From: Candidatus Atribacteria bacterium
Lineage (GTDB): Bacteria; Bipolaricaulota; Bipolaricaulia; UBA7950; UBA9294
Reading direction: 5' to 3'
NCBI GenBank assembly: GCA_004525685.1
Contig: SPBW01000031.1
Location: 1-16,569 of the forward strand
Length of the DNA: 16,569 nucleotides
Under the pieces are notes generated by a model, which saw only the letters and a program-made list of their open reading frames with translations, did not search any database and was not told the origin of the DNA. A program made the translations under genes and the position numbers. Positions 6,962-14,492 of the stretch are shown piece after piece; positions within the stretch are counted from its first letter, which is position 1; the number at the start of each line of letters is the position of its first letter.

Positions 6962-8557
6962 GTGCGCAAATACATCTTCGTGACCGGCGGCGTACTGTCG
7001 GGCCTCGGCAAAGGCGTCATTTCCTCATCCATCGGCCTTCTCTTCAAGCTCCAGGGATACAAGGTCAGTCTGCAAAAGATCGACCCCTACGTCAATGTCG
7101 ACGCAGGCACCATGAATCCGTACGAGCATGGCGAAGTGTTCGTCACGCGTGATGGCAAAGAAACCGACTTGGATATCGGTCGCTATGAACGATTCCTGGA
7201 TGAAGAGCTGACCGCATCCAATTACATCACCACAGGACAGGTTTATTGGAACGTCATCCGCAAGGAACGGAGCGGCAAGTACCTCGGTCAGACCGTCCAG
7301 ATCATCCCCCACATCACTGACGAGATTAAGCGACTCATCGAGCGTCCTTTGGAAGAGAGTGATGCAGAGATCGGCGTGATCGAGATTGGGGGAACTGTTG
7401 GTGACATCGAGAGCCTGCCATTCCTGGAAGCCCTGCGCCAGATGAAGGATGAGTTGCCTCGCGAAGACACTTTCTTCGTCCATGTGACTCTCTTGCCGCG
7501 GCTGACAACCTCTGATGAGCTCAAGACGAAACCGACACAGCACTCTGTGAAGGAACTACGTGGCATCGGTATCCAGCCCAACGCCATCGTCGCTCGTTGC
7601 GACAAGCCACTTCCAGAGTCCGTGAAGCAGAAGATTGGACTATTCTGCGACGTGCCCCTTCAAAATGTAATCGAGGACCCCGATCTTCCGTCCATCTACC
7701 ATGCGCCCCTGTTGATGTCCGAACACCAGCTTCACCATCGGATCGCCGAGGGATTGAACATAGCAAAGCGGGAGACCCCTCTTCAAGAATGGGCGTCCCT
7801 CGTTCACCGCGTGGAACACCCCGAGCGCAGAGTACGGATTGGCATTGTGGGTAAGTACGTGGAACTGCGCGACTCGTATATCAGTATCAGTGAGGCGCTG
7901 CTGCATGCGGGCGCACACGAGAACGTTCATGCCGATATTGAATGGATATCTTCTGAGGATCTTAGCAAAGGATGCGCGGCCGAGCAGTTGCACGGCTTGC
8001 ATGGAATCGTCATCCCAGGGGGATTCGGCCATCGTGGCGTCGAAGGCAAGCTAGAGGCGGTCGAATACGCACGGACAAATGGCGTTCCGTACTTCGGCCT
8101 TTGTCTGGGCATGCAATGTGCTGTCATTGAGTTCGCTCGCAACGTTCTGGGATGGAAGGCTGCCAACACAACGGAGAATGACCTCGATACACCTTACCCC
8201 GTCATCGCACTGCTTGAGGAGCAAACCCACGTCACGCAGAAGGGCGGCACCATGCGCTTGGGCGTCTATGAGTCCGCACTGGCTGCCGGTAGTATCAGCG
8301 CCAACTGCTATGGGCAGGAAACCATCGCCGAACGGCATAGACATCGATACGAGTTCAATCCCGCGTTCCGCGATCAACTTGAAGCTGCCGGCCTACGTGT
8401 TACAGGGACATCGGCCAATGGTCAACTCGTCGAGATTGTCGAGCTGGACGGGCACCCGTGGTTCGTCGCCGTGCAATTCCATCCAGAATTCACGTCTCGA
8501 TTCCTCTCTCCACATCCACTATTCCGCGGGTTTATCCGATCATGTCTCGATCAGTAG
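6962..8557 (+). CDS. pyrG: CTP synthase (glutamine-hydrolysing)
   Basis: CTP synthase makes CTP from UTP, ATP and glutamine, the last step of de novo pyrimidine nucleotide synthesis. The 531-residue protein is full length. The N-terminal amidoligase domain opens with KYIFVTGGVLSGLGKG (P-loop near residues 8-18) and has DPYVNVDAGTMNPYEHGEVFV. The C-terminal class I glutamine amidotransferase domain has the nucleophile in GLCLGMQ (Cys381) and the His507/Glu509 pair in VQFHPEF. The start is GTG at 6962, which gives the exact family N-terminus; AAGGCGGGG at 6941-6949 is the likely ribosome site, rather far (12 bases). No convincing + strand promoter was found in the 167-base gap upstream. The last 16 bases overlap the next gene. 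Confidence 0.97.
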   Translation: MRKYIFVTGGVLSGLGKGVISSSIGLLFKLQGYKVSLQKIDPYVNVDAGTMNPYEHGEVFVTRDGKETDLDIGRYERFLDEELTASNYITTGQVYWNVIRKERSGKYLGQTVQIIPHITDEIKRLIERPLEESDAEIGVIEIGGTVGDIESLPFLEALRQMKDELPREDTFFVHVTLLPRLTTSDELKTKPTQHSVKELRGIGIQPNAIVARCDKPLPESVKQKIGLFCDVPLQNVIEDPDLPSIYHAPLLMSEHQLHHRIAEGLNIAKRETPLQEWASLVHRVEHPERRVRIGIVGKYVELRDSYISISEALLHAGAHENVHADIEWISSEDLSKGCAAEQLHGLHGIVIPGGFGHRGVEGKLEAVEYARTNGVPYFGLCLGMQCAVIEFARNVLGWKAANTTENDLDTPYPVIALLEEQTHVTQKGGTMRLGVYESALAAGSISANCYGQETIAERHRHRYEFNPAFRDQLEAAGLRVTGTSANGQLVEIVELDGHPWFVAVQFHPEFTSRFLSPHPLFRGFIRSCLDQ

Positions 8558-9333
8558 TCGTTGTCCTCATCGTCATTCTTCTCATCGCCGGGGGAGCCTA
8601 CTTGTTTTTCCGGCACCCCGCACCCGACGAGGATCCGATCCTCTCTGCCAGCCGGATCGCCATGACCGGACATCACGACGACGGGACACCCGCTTGGTCT
8701 ATTCAGGCTGAAGTTGGATCTCTGGCAGACGATGCTGGCGAACTGGAGACCGTAACACTCACCTTTTTTGAGGATTCGAAACCCAGCATCGCCGTCGAAG
8801 GGGATCGCATGGTCCGCACATCAGCCGGAAGCACGTTGACGGGAGCCGTTCGCATCGAACAAGCAGAGGCAATGTCCCTGAGTACGGAGTCGATCTTCTG
8901 GGACGAACGAAACAGCGTCCTGGAATCTGGGCCCGTGGGCTTCGTGATGGATCGCATCCGTCTCGAAGCAGGCGCCTTTCATCACGATCTGAACACCAAT
9001 CTCTCGACGCTCACGCGAGGGATCGAGGCTCAAGTCACCCAAGATGACACACTCTACGCCGTGGTCTCAGATTCCGCCGAGGTAACCAGAGAGCGTGTGA
9101 CTCTCTATGGGAACGTCAGCATTGATGAGGGCAGCAACCAATACCGTTGTCAGCGGTTGGAATCAGACGCTTCGGCCGAATCTGTCCTCCTCCTGGGAGA
9201 AGTCACAGGCGTGTGGAATCAAAGCACGTTCTCAGCGAGCGAGGTCGAGCTGGATGTCACTGGGATTCGAATGCGAGGCGACGTAGTCCTTGATCTTGGA
9301 GTAGAGCAAATGGATGAGCCCCATGACGCTTGA
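8542..9333 (+). CDS. lptC: LptC-like / OstA-like lipopolysaccharide transport protein, membrane anchored
   Basis: The likely role is in the periplasmic bridge that carries lipopolysaccharide to the outer membrane, because the next gene is a clear lptB. The 263-residue product starts with one membrane anchor (about residues 4-26, mostly Val, Ile and Leu) and then a long beta-rich region. The first part resembles LptC (SRIAMTGHHDDGTPAWSIQA, then EGDRMVRTSAGSTLTGAV). The second part has the repeated strand pattern of LptA/OstA (ERVTLYGNVSIDEGSNQYRC, then LLLGEVTGVWNQSTFSASE). At 263 residues it is longer than a typical LptC (about 190), so it may combine LptC- and LptA-like portions. I chose the ATG at 8542, just before the anchor; it overlaps pyrG by 16 bases. 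An in-frame ATG at 8458 inside pyrG was not used. Family assignment rests on pattern and neighbour. Confidence 0.68.
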   Translation: MSRSVVVVLIVILLIAGGAYLFFRHPAPDEDPILSASRIAMTGHHDDGTPAWSIQAEVGSLADDAGELETVTLTFFEDSKPSIAVEGDRMVRTSAGSTLTGAVRIEQAEAMSLSTESIFWDERNSVLESGPVGFVMDRIRLEAGAFHHDLNTNLSTLTRGIEAQVTQDDTLYAVVSDSAEVTRERVTLYGNVSIDEGSNQYRCQRLESDASAESVLLLGEVTGVWNQSTFSASEVELDVTGIRMRGDVVLDLGVEQMDEPHDA

Positions 9334-10063
9334 GGCAAGAGGACTGACCAAGGCGTATCGGCATCGGACCGTGGTAAACGGCCTTTCTCTGTCAGTCGCC
9401 CGCGGCCAGATCATAGGTCTGCTTGGCCCCAATGGCGCGGGTAAGACAACCACATTCTATATGATGATTGGCTTCATCTCTGCGGATGCTGGCGCTGTGC
9501 TTTTCGACTCCCAAGATATTTCCAGGCTTCCGTTCTTCAAACGTGCCCGCCTTGGAATCGGCTACCTTCCCCAAGAGCCGTCCGTGTTCACGAAAGCGAC
9601 AGTGAAGGAGAACATGGACCTTGCCATTGAATGGCACGCGTCAGGCGGCGCAAACCCCCGGCTTCGCGATCGACTACTCGATGAGTTCGGCCTCACGGCT
9701 CTGGGCAATCAGCTGGCGCGAACGTTGTCTTCAGGAGAACGACGACGGCTTGAAATAGCCCGCACATTGGCCACAAACCCCAGTCATGTGCTTCTGGATG
9801 AACCGTTCTCAGGCATCGATCCCATCTCGATCGCTGATTTGCAGGATGAAATCATCGCACTCAAAGAACGAAACATCGGCGTGATCATTACAGATCACAA
9901 TGTCCGAGACACCCTATCGATAACCGATTCCGCAATCCTGATTGATCAAGGCCAGCTCATCGCAGAGGGTACGCCTGATGAGATTGTTGCAAGCCCCGAG
10001 GCGCGCCGCGTCTACCTGGGAGAGAGCTTCCGTCCACTGGGAGATGCAGGTTCGGTCAAGTAG
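9314..10063 (+). CDS. lptB: LPS export ABC transporter ATP-binding protein LptB
   Basis: LptB is the cytoplasmic ATPase that, with LptF/LptG, extracts lipopolysaccharide from the inner membrane. The 249-residue product has Walker A GPNGAGKT (residues 38-45), Q-loop Gln87, signature LSSGE (138-142, usually LSGGE), Walker B HVLLDEP (158-164, catalytic Glu163), and switch His195 in TDHNVRDTL. Features peculiar to LptB are TTTFYMMIG after Walker A, the FSGIDP D-loop, and the VYLGESF end. It starts inside the LptC-like gene (20-base overlap; a second ATG at 9323 is possible), with GGAG at 9298-9301. lptF and lptG are not in the window. Its last 52 bases are antisense to the 3' end of lgt. Confidence 0.93.
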   Translation: MSPMTLEARGLTKAYRHRTVVNGLSLSVARGQIIGLLGPNGAGKTTTFYMMIGFISADAGAVLFDSQDISRLPFFKRARLGIGYLPQEPSVFTKATVKENMDLAIEWHASGGANPRLRDRLLDEFGLTALGNQLARTLSSGERRRLEIARTLATNPSHVLLDEPFSGIDPISIADLQDEIIALKERNIGVIITDHNVRDTLSITDSAILIDQGQLIAEGTPDEIVASPEARRVYLGESFRPLGDAGSVK

Positions 10064-10872
10064 AGCTTGCGCCTCCAGATCAGCACCCCGAACACAATCA
10101 CAAAGACAATGCTAATGGCATGGGCAGCCCGGAATGCACCCACAGTTTCAAAATAGGTCGCAGCCTGTGAGGTGACTTCGACGATTCGCTGTTTGCCAAG
10201 CCAGAGGCTATCTGCGCGCGTGAAGCTGACGATGGATCGAGCCAAAGCATAGAGAATGAAATACATGGCAGTGGAAAATCCATCGCGAAATCCCTTCTTC
10301 CGAATGCCCCACAAGAACGCGAAGATGGCCAGATTCAGGATCATCTCGTAGATCATCGAGGGGTGCGTGGCCATGCCTGGGAAGGCCATGCCGGCCGGCG
10401 ATTCAGCAGGGAACCGCAGTCCCCAAGGAAGCGTCGTCGGCAAGCCGAATGCATCGCCGTTCGTAAGATTGCCGATTCGCCCAATCGCCTGCCCGAGGAT
10501 CAAACTGGGGGCAAGCGCGTCCGTCAAGGCCCAGAATCGCACGTTGCGGAATCGCGAGTACACATAGACAACGAGGATCCCAGCAAGCACCCCGCCGTGG
10601 ATGGCCAAGCCGCCTTGCCAGAGCTTGAACACGTCCACGAAACGGGTCCCATAGTAGTCCCAGTGAAAGACCACGTAGTAGATGCGTGCACCAATGATGG
10701 CAAGAGGCACTGTCCACAAGAGGAGATCAAGTAGATTGTCTGTCGATAGGGCGATCTCTTTTCGCCGCACTTCCTTGCCGAGCAAGAAGAAGCCCAGAGC
10801 AATCGCAATGACGTACATCAAGCCGTAGTAGCGAACCGTGATCGGGCCGAGCTGAAACAGAATCGGATGCAT
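10012..10872 (-). CDS. lgt: Phosphatidylglycerol-prolipoprotein diacylglyceryl transferase
   Basis: Lgt attaches diacylglycerol from phosphatidylglycerol to the lipobox cysteine, the first step of lipoprotein maturation in the inner membrane. The 286-residue multi-span protein opens with MHPILFQLGPITVRYYGLMYV. It has GARIYYVVFHWDYY, LWQGGLAIHGGVLAG and the Lgt signature GRIGNLTNGDAFGLPT, where the conserved Arg and Asn of GRIGN are intact. I chose the ATG at 10872, not the longer open frame to 11037, because it gives the family N-terminus and has GAGGGG six bases upstream on this strand. It diverges from lnt across only 38 bases and overlaps lptB tail to tail by 52 bases. Confidence 0.96.
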   Translation of the reverse strand: MHPILFQLGPITVRYYGLMYVIAIALGFFLLGKEVRRKEIALSTDNLLDLLLWTVPLAIIGARIYYVVFHWDYYGTRFVDVFKLWQGGLAIHGGVLAGILVVYVYSRFRNVRFWALTDALAPSLILGQAIGRIGNLTNGDAFGLPTTLPWGLRFPAESPAGMAFPGMATHPSMIYEMILNLAIFAFLWGIRKKGFRDGFSTAMYFILYALARSIVSFTRADSLWLGKQRIVEVTSQAATYFETVGAFRAAHAISIVFVIVFGVLIWRRKLYLTEPASPSGRKLSPR

Positions 10873-10896
10873 GCGTATCCCCTCGTTCGCGGTATG

Positions 10897-10910
10897 ATAC
10901 TTACAAGTAT
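10897..10910. promoter_or_regulatory. Short palindrome in the lgt-lnt divergent intergenic region
   Basis: ATACTT, AC, AAGTAT is a perfect 6-bp inverted repeat ending at the base before the lnt ATG. It overlaps a -10-like TATGAT (10893-10898, + strand) and a TATACT on the - strand. No matching -35 box is clear for either. It may be a shared operator or core of overlapping divergent promoters; support is only its position and symmetry. Confidence 0.35.
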
Positions 10911-12389
10911 ATGACTCGATTGATGCGGAAGAAAACCCTGCTGTCCCTGCTCTCAGGCGTTTTGCTGGCGCTTGCCATGCCAGGGTTTGGTGTCTACTGG
11001 TTGGTCTTCGTCTGTCTTGTTCCCCTGTTCTTCGCACTGGATCGACAAAATGGCTTCTGGCCAGGACTGTGTTTCGGACTTGCGTTCTTCCTCATCGACT
11101 TGCGCTGGATCGTCACGTTGGCCCGATTCCATCCCATCGTCATCATCGGCTACGTCGTGCTGGCGATCTATTTCGCCATCGGGTGCGGACTTCTAGGGGC
11201 TGCGCTGACGTGGCCTAAGCTCTCCCGAAAGCTTACATGGCTTCTCTTGGCCCCCGCTCTATTCGTCCTTGCAGAGTTCTTGCGAACGCTGGGGCCGCTC
11301 GGGCTTGGCTTCTCTACGTTGTACAGCGCGCTTTACCGCATCCCGGTTTTAATCCAGTCTGCTGCGGTCTTCGGGTCCTTGTTCATCACTGCAGTCATCG
11401 TCGCGATCAACGGCAGTCTGTTTCTCTTTCTTCGCAAGCGAGATGCTCGATTCGTGGTAATTGCCATCGGGTGCCTCGCCTTGCTTGCTGTGTTTGCGCT
11501 GATACCCCTCCCGATTCAGAAAGGCGAGCCTCTTCGCGTAGCCGTTGTCTCATCCAAGGTTCGGCAGGAAGAGAAACTCGATGGCCGGAATCTCGCTCAA
11601 CTGACCTCGCGATATCTTCAACTTGGCGAGGTCGCACTCGAATCAGATCCAGACCTCATCGTATTCCCCGAGTCGATTCTTCCCTCCTACATCCTTCAGA
11701 ATGAGACGCTCATCCAGTCATTCGCAGATCTAGCACGACGCGGAAACACACAAGTGATGCTAGGCACGGGTGTTTACCAGGATCGCAACATCTACAATGC
11801 TGTCGCGCTGTTCGCAGAGACAGGCGAGGTGGCAGGAACCTACTACATGGTTCGTCCTGTTCCCTTCGGCGAGTACATCCCCGGACGTCGGCTCCTGGAG
11901 GCCATAGGATTGGGTACGTGGGCGAAATCCTTCTTGCCTATTGATCTAAGCCGTGGAGACGGCTACGCCCCGCTATCGCATTTCGGGACACCGATCTGTT
12001 TCGAGTCCACGCTCGCTGCTCCCGCACGCCAACTAGCCCGGAACGGGGCACAGATGCTGGTCACACCCACCAACGATGCCTGGTTCAATGAGAGTTCAGA
12101 ACTCAAGGCCCACTTCGCATGTGCCGTGTTCCGAGCTGTTGAGAATCGACGATGGACCGTCCAATCCGCCAATGGCGGCATCTCTGGACTCATCTCTCCC
12201 AATGGCGTGATCGTTGCGTCGCTGAATGGTGAGGGCGTTGTATCCGAAGATGCGTTCCTGCAGACCGCCCTGTCACTGTATACCCGCTTTGGTGATTGGG
12301 TCGTCCTCATGCTTGCAGGCGCACTCGTGGCGGTGATCCTGATCTGCCGTTTGATCGCTAGGAAAAAATGCGGGGGCAAGATCGCGTGA
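10911..12389 (+). CDS. lnt: Apolipoprotein N-acyltransferase (catalytic Lys replaced by Met)
   Basis: Lnt N-acylates the diacylglyceryl cysteine, the final lipoprotein maturation step. The 492-residue product has about six N-terminal membrane spans, a periplasmic nitrilase-fold domain (about residues 210-445) and a C-terminal span (VVLMLAGALVAVILI). The catalytic Glu is Glu254 (VFPESILPS) and the nucleophile is Cys363 (TPICFES), followed by TNDAWFNES and a conserved NGGISGLI. The Lys expected in Y-x-K-x-x-LVPFGEY is Met313 here (YYMVRPVPFGEY). The spacing Met313 to Cys363 (50) is close to Lys335 to Cys387 in E. coli (52), so the alignment is secure. No ribosome binding site precedes the ATG at 10911; a second ATG at 10923 is possible. 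The stop codon lies inside a terminator hairpin. It diverges from lgt. Confidence 0.9.
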   Translation: MTRLMRKKTLLSLLSGVLLALAMPGFGVYWLVFVCLVPLFFALDRQNGFWPGLCFGLAFFLIDLRWIVTLARFHPIVIIGYVVLAIYFAIGCGLLGAALTWPKLSRKLTWLLLAPALFVLAEFLRTLGPLGLGFSTLYSALYRIPVLIQSAAVFGSLFITAVIVAINGSLFLFLRKRDARFVVIAIGCLALLAVFALIPLPIQKGEPLRVAVVSSKVRQEEKLDGRNLAQLTSRYLQLGEVALESDPDLIVFPESILPSYILQNETLIQSFADLARRGNTQVMLGTGVYQDRNIYNAVALFAETGEVAGTYYMVRPVPFGEYIPGRRLLEAIGLGTWAKSFLPIDLSRGDGYAPLSHFGTPICFESTLAAPARQLARNGAQMLVTPTNDAWFNESSELKAHFACAVFRAVENRRWTVQSANGGISGLISPNGVIVASLNGEGVVSEDAFLQTALSLYTRFGDWVVLMLAGALVAVILICRLIARKKCGGKIA

Positions 12390-12400
12390 TCTTGCCCCCG
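12363..12400 (-). terminator. Intrinsic terminator for the PKD/beta-propeller lipoprotein gene, inside the 3' end of lnt
   Basis: CGGGGGCAAGATC (12371-12383) and its exact complement (12388-12400) form a perfect 13-bp GC-rich stem with a GCGT loop. On the - strand the stem is followed by CA and a run of six T (complement of 12363-12368). It begins 19 bases after the stop of the - strand gene. On the + strand no T run follows, so it should act mainly in one direction, although lnt mRNA would also fold here. Confidence 0.88.
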
Positions 12401-12419
12401 GGCATGCTGTTGGAGGATT

Positions 12420-13736
12420 CTAGTGCTTGGAGGTCGGAGACACGTTGTTGCCTGTCTCCGTCAGCTTGGTGATGACGCCCGTGGCGAAGGTGACTTTGTA
12501 AATCTGATAGTCACCGGCGCCATCTGCCTTTACGTAGCAGATGCCGCTGCCATCTTCGAGCCAATAGGGGCAGAACTCGTCATCGTCTGTGGTGATGCTT
12601 GTGTTCAGCACGCCTAATCCGTCAACGTAGTCTTCCAGAGACTCCGCACCCAGGCCATCGGCACCTATGACGTAGATGTCGATCTCTCCTGTGGTGGTAC
12701 GCTCTCGCGAGAAGGCGATCTTCGTACCATCCGGCGACCATGCCGGCTTGGAGATTCCTGCACCCGCAGGCAGATTCAGGACTGTACTGGCAATAGTGAC
12801 TGCAGGAGAGGCATCGCCATTCCGTCCGTCAGAATCATACAGTTCTGTTGCCGCACCCAGGCCATCTTCCCAAAGCCAGAGGGAGCTTCCGCCGGTCGCC
12901 GTCTTGTTGGATACAAACACGATGTCATCATTCACGGGAGAGAAGGCCGGAGCAATCGCCCACGACGGTGTCTGCGTTGTCAGCTTGGTCTGGGTTCCAC
13001 CATTCGCCGTCATCGTATACAACTCCCACGACTCATCCGACGTGCCGTCTAGCGCGTTGGAAGCATAGACAATGGTCGAGCCATCAGACGACCAACTGGG
13101 TTGGATCTGGTTGGATAGGGTCTGGACTGTCAGCTGATTCAGGCTTCCACCCGTCACGGTCATGGTATGAATGTTCCAACTCAGGCCGTCTTCAGCGGCA
13201 TAGGCGATCTTGTCCCGTGTCCCTCGTAACAGATCTGGGAATAGTTCGTCGTCTGCCGTATTGCGGACGGCTCCCTGATCCGATCCGTCACCTTCCATAC
13301 GGAAGATGTCGTAGTCGAGGACGCGATTGGCGGCGAATGTAATCATGACTGGGCCAACGGTGACGACGCCATTGACCATGCCAATACGCCCATCATTGTC
13401 GGTAATGGTCAAGAGGACCGTGTAATCTCCGTTCTCAGTATATTCGTGCGTGATAACGTCCGTCACATCCGTGCCCTCAGCATGGGTTGAGCCATCGCCG
13501 AAATCTACTTCGTAGGTGGCAATCGTTCCATCTGGATCATTGGAACCACTGATATCGAATGTAAACGTAACGGGGACCTCTTGGTCGCCTGCAGAATCCT
13601 TCACTAGCAACGCAATGGGGGCTTGTCCAAAGAAACCGCGACATGCGGTCAACCCCATCGTCATGAGCGCTACCAGGCAGATGATGGCTGCAAGCTTCCT
13701 ATTTCGTTGGCCCGCTTTGGCTCGTGTCGCGGACAT
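12420..13736 (-). CDS. Predicted lipoprotein with PKD domain and TolB-like (WD40-like) beta-propeller
   Basis: The 438-residue product is a predicted surface or periplasmic lipoprotein of unknown specific role. Residues 1-32 form a lipoprotein signal peptide: Arg/Lys-rich start, hydrophobic core, lipobox LTAC with Cys32. About residues 37-127 form a PKD domain (DISGSNDPDGTIATYEVDFG, then HEYTENGDYTVLLTITDNDG). The rest carries repeated TolB/PD40-type blades: QPSWSSDGSTIVYAS, APAFSPVNDDIVFVS, KPAWSPDGTKIAFSR, CPYWLEDGSGICYVK, each followed by a TMTxxGG or IYVIGADG-like strand. The ATG at 13736 is chosen over the longer frame to 13802 because AAGGAGGTC (complement of 13743-13751) is eight bases ahead. 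Unlike true TolB it is not near tolA or pal. It is a likely substrate of Lgt and Lnt encoded alongside. Confidence 0.85.
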   Translation of the reverse strand: MSATRAKAGQRNRKLAAIICLVALMTMGLTACRGFFGQAPIALLVKDSAGDQEVPVTFTFDISGSNDPDGTIATYEVDFGDGSTHAEGTDVTDVITHEYTENGDYTVLLTITDNDGRIGMVNGVVTVGPVMITFAANRVLDYDIFRMEGDGSDQGAVRNTADDELFPDLLRGTRDKIAYAAEDGLSWNIHTMTVTGGSLNQLTVQTLSNQIQPSWSSDGSTIVYASNALDGTSDESWELYTMTANGGTQTKLTTQTPSWAIAPAFSPVNDDIVFVSNKTATGGSSLWLWEDGLGAATELYDSDGRNGDASPAVTIASTVLNLPAGAGISKPAWSPDGTKIAFSRERTTTGEIDIYVIGADGLGAESLEDYVDGLGVLNTSITTDDDEFCPYWLEDGSGICYVKADGAGDYQIYKVTFATGVITKLTETGNNVSPTSKH

Positions 13737-13893
13737 CTCATTGACCTCCTTAAAAGTGCCAGTCTCCAAGAGCTTTGGCAGGACCATTGGATGGCCCTGC
13801 ATAGTCTACCCTTGTCCTCAACCGCGTTTGGGGGACGCTGGGCTACTGCGTTCGGGGGGTTCGTCCTCGCAAGAGGTGATCGATGTCATCTCC

Positions 13894-13922
13894 GAAACTT
13901 GCGTAGAAAAAGCGTGTATATT
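13894..13922 (+). promoter_or_regulatory. Candidate promoter of the ECF sigma cassette
   Basis: TATATT at 13917-13922 resembles a -10 box (5 of 6). Upstream, GAAACTT at 13894-13900 resembles the GGAACTT -35 element used by many ECF sigma factors, with 16 bases between. This could be an autoregulated ECF promoter; the -10 part is more like a housekeeping box, so the call is weak. The ribosome binding site and GTG of the sigma gene follow directly. Confidence 0.35.
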
Positions 13923-13946
13923 GAACACCGAGGAGGCTACACAAAC

Positions 13947-14486
13947 GTGTACCGTGTGCAAGATGAGGTGAGCTTGTTGAGAGCGTCACTACAAGGTGAT
14001 ACAGGAGCTTGGGGTGAAATCATTAGTCGTTACAAGGATGCCGTATTTGGCCTGTGTCTCGGGTTCATGCGCAATCGCGCAGATGCCGAAGACGTCAGCC
14101 ATGACGCGTTCATCAGAGCCTATGTCAATCTCCGACGCTACGACTTGGAGCGCCGGTTCTCGACATGGCTGTTCACCATTGCGGCCAATCTATGCCGCAA
14201 TCAGCTTCGGTATCGCAAGAACCATCCATCGACAGAACAACCTCTTCAGATTCAAGGAGGCACCGATCCAGCAAGACTGGTCGGAGCAGAGGATCGACAG
14301 ACGCGGATACGAGAAGCACTCGCCAAGATGCCCTACAGCTATCGCGCGCCGCTTGTGCTTCGTTTCTACAACCAACTCCCGTATCAAGAGATTTCAGACA
14401 TCCTCGCCATACCTGAAGGAACTGTCAAGACTCGCATTCATAGAGGCAAAGCCATGCTAAGAGACGTATTTGAGGAAGGAGCGTGA
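13947..14486 (+). CDS. RNA polymerase ECF-family sigma factor
   Basis: A 179-residue group IV sigma factor, expected to direct RNA polymerase to a small regulon in response to an envelope signal. Region 2 spans about residues 10-80, with the hallmark DAEDVSHDAF (46-55) and RRFSTWLFTIAANLCRNQLR. Region 4 is in the last 59 residues, with LPYQEISDILAIPEGTVKTR and HRGKAMLRD. There is no region 1.1 or 3. I chose GTG at 13947 because AGGAGG at 13931-13936 is ten bases ahead; a second GTG at 13956 is less well placed. Six bases separate it from the membrane protein gene downstream, the usual sigma/anti-sigma layout. The exact ECF subgroup cannot be given. Confidence 0.93.
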   Translation: MYRVQDEVSLLRASLQGDTGAWGEIISRYKDAVFGLCLGFMRNRADAEDVSHDAFIRAYVNLRRYDLERRFSTWLFTIAANLCRNQLRYRKNHPSTEQPLQIQGGTDPARLVGAEDRQTRIREALAKMPYSYRAPLVLRFYNQLPYQEISDILAIPEGTVKTRIHRGKAMLRDVFEEGA

Positions 14487-14492
14487 TCCAGC

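Noticed and set aside
8458..8541. A longer LptC-like protein starting at ATG 8458 inside pyrG
   Set aside because: It would overlap pyrG by 100 bases and put about 28 residues ahead of the membrane anchor; the ATG at 8542 fits the anchor directly.
10873..11037. N-terminal extension of Lgt to an ATG at 11037
   Set aside because: It would run through the lnt start region, and the family N-terminus and a good ribosome site are found at 10872.
12371..12400. The same hairpin as a + strand terminator for lnt
   Set aside because: No T run follows on the + strand.
12676..13342. Open frames on + inside the PKD/propeller gene
   Set aside because: They are shadows of a well-supported - strand gene and show no recognisable domain.
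13737..13802. Longer start of the PKD lipoprotein at 13802
   Set aside because: A strong AAGGAGGTC sits eight bases before the ATG at 13736, which also gives a normal signal peptide.
13623..13946. Upstream extension of the ECF sigma factor, and an overlapping + strand frame at 13516-13971
   Set aside because: They lie antisense to the lipoprotein gene or lack sigma homology; the GTG at 13947 has a ribosome site and gives the usual ECF length.
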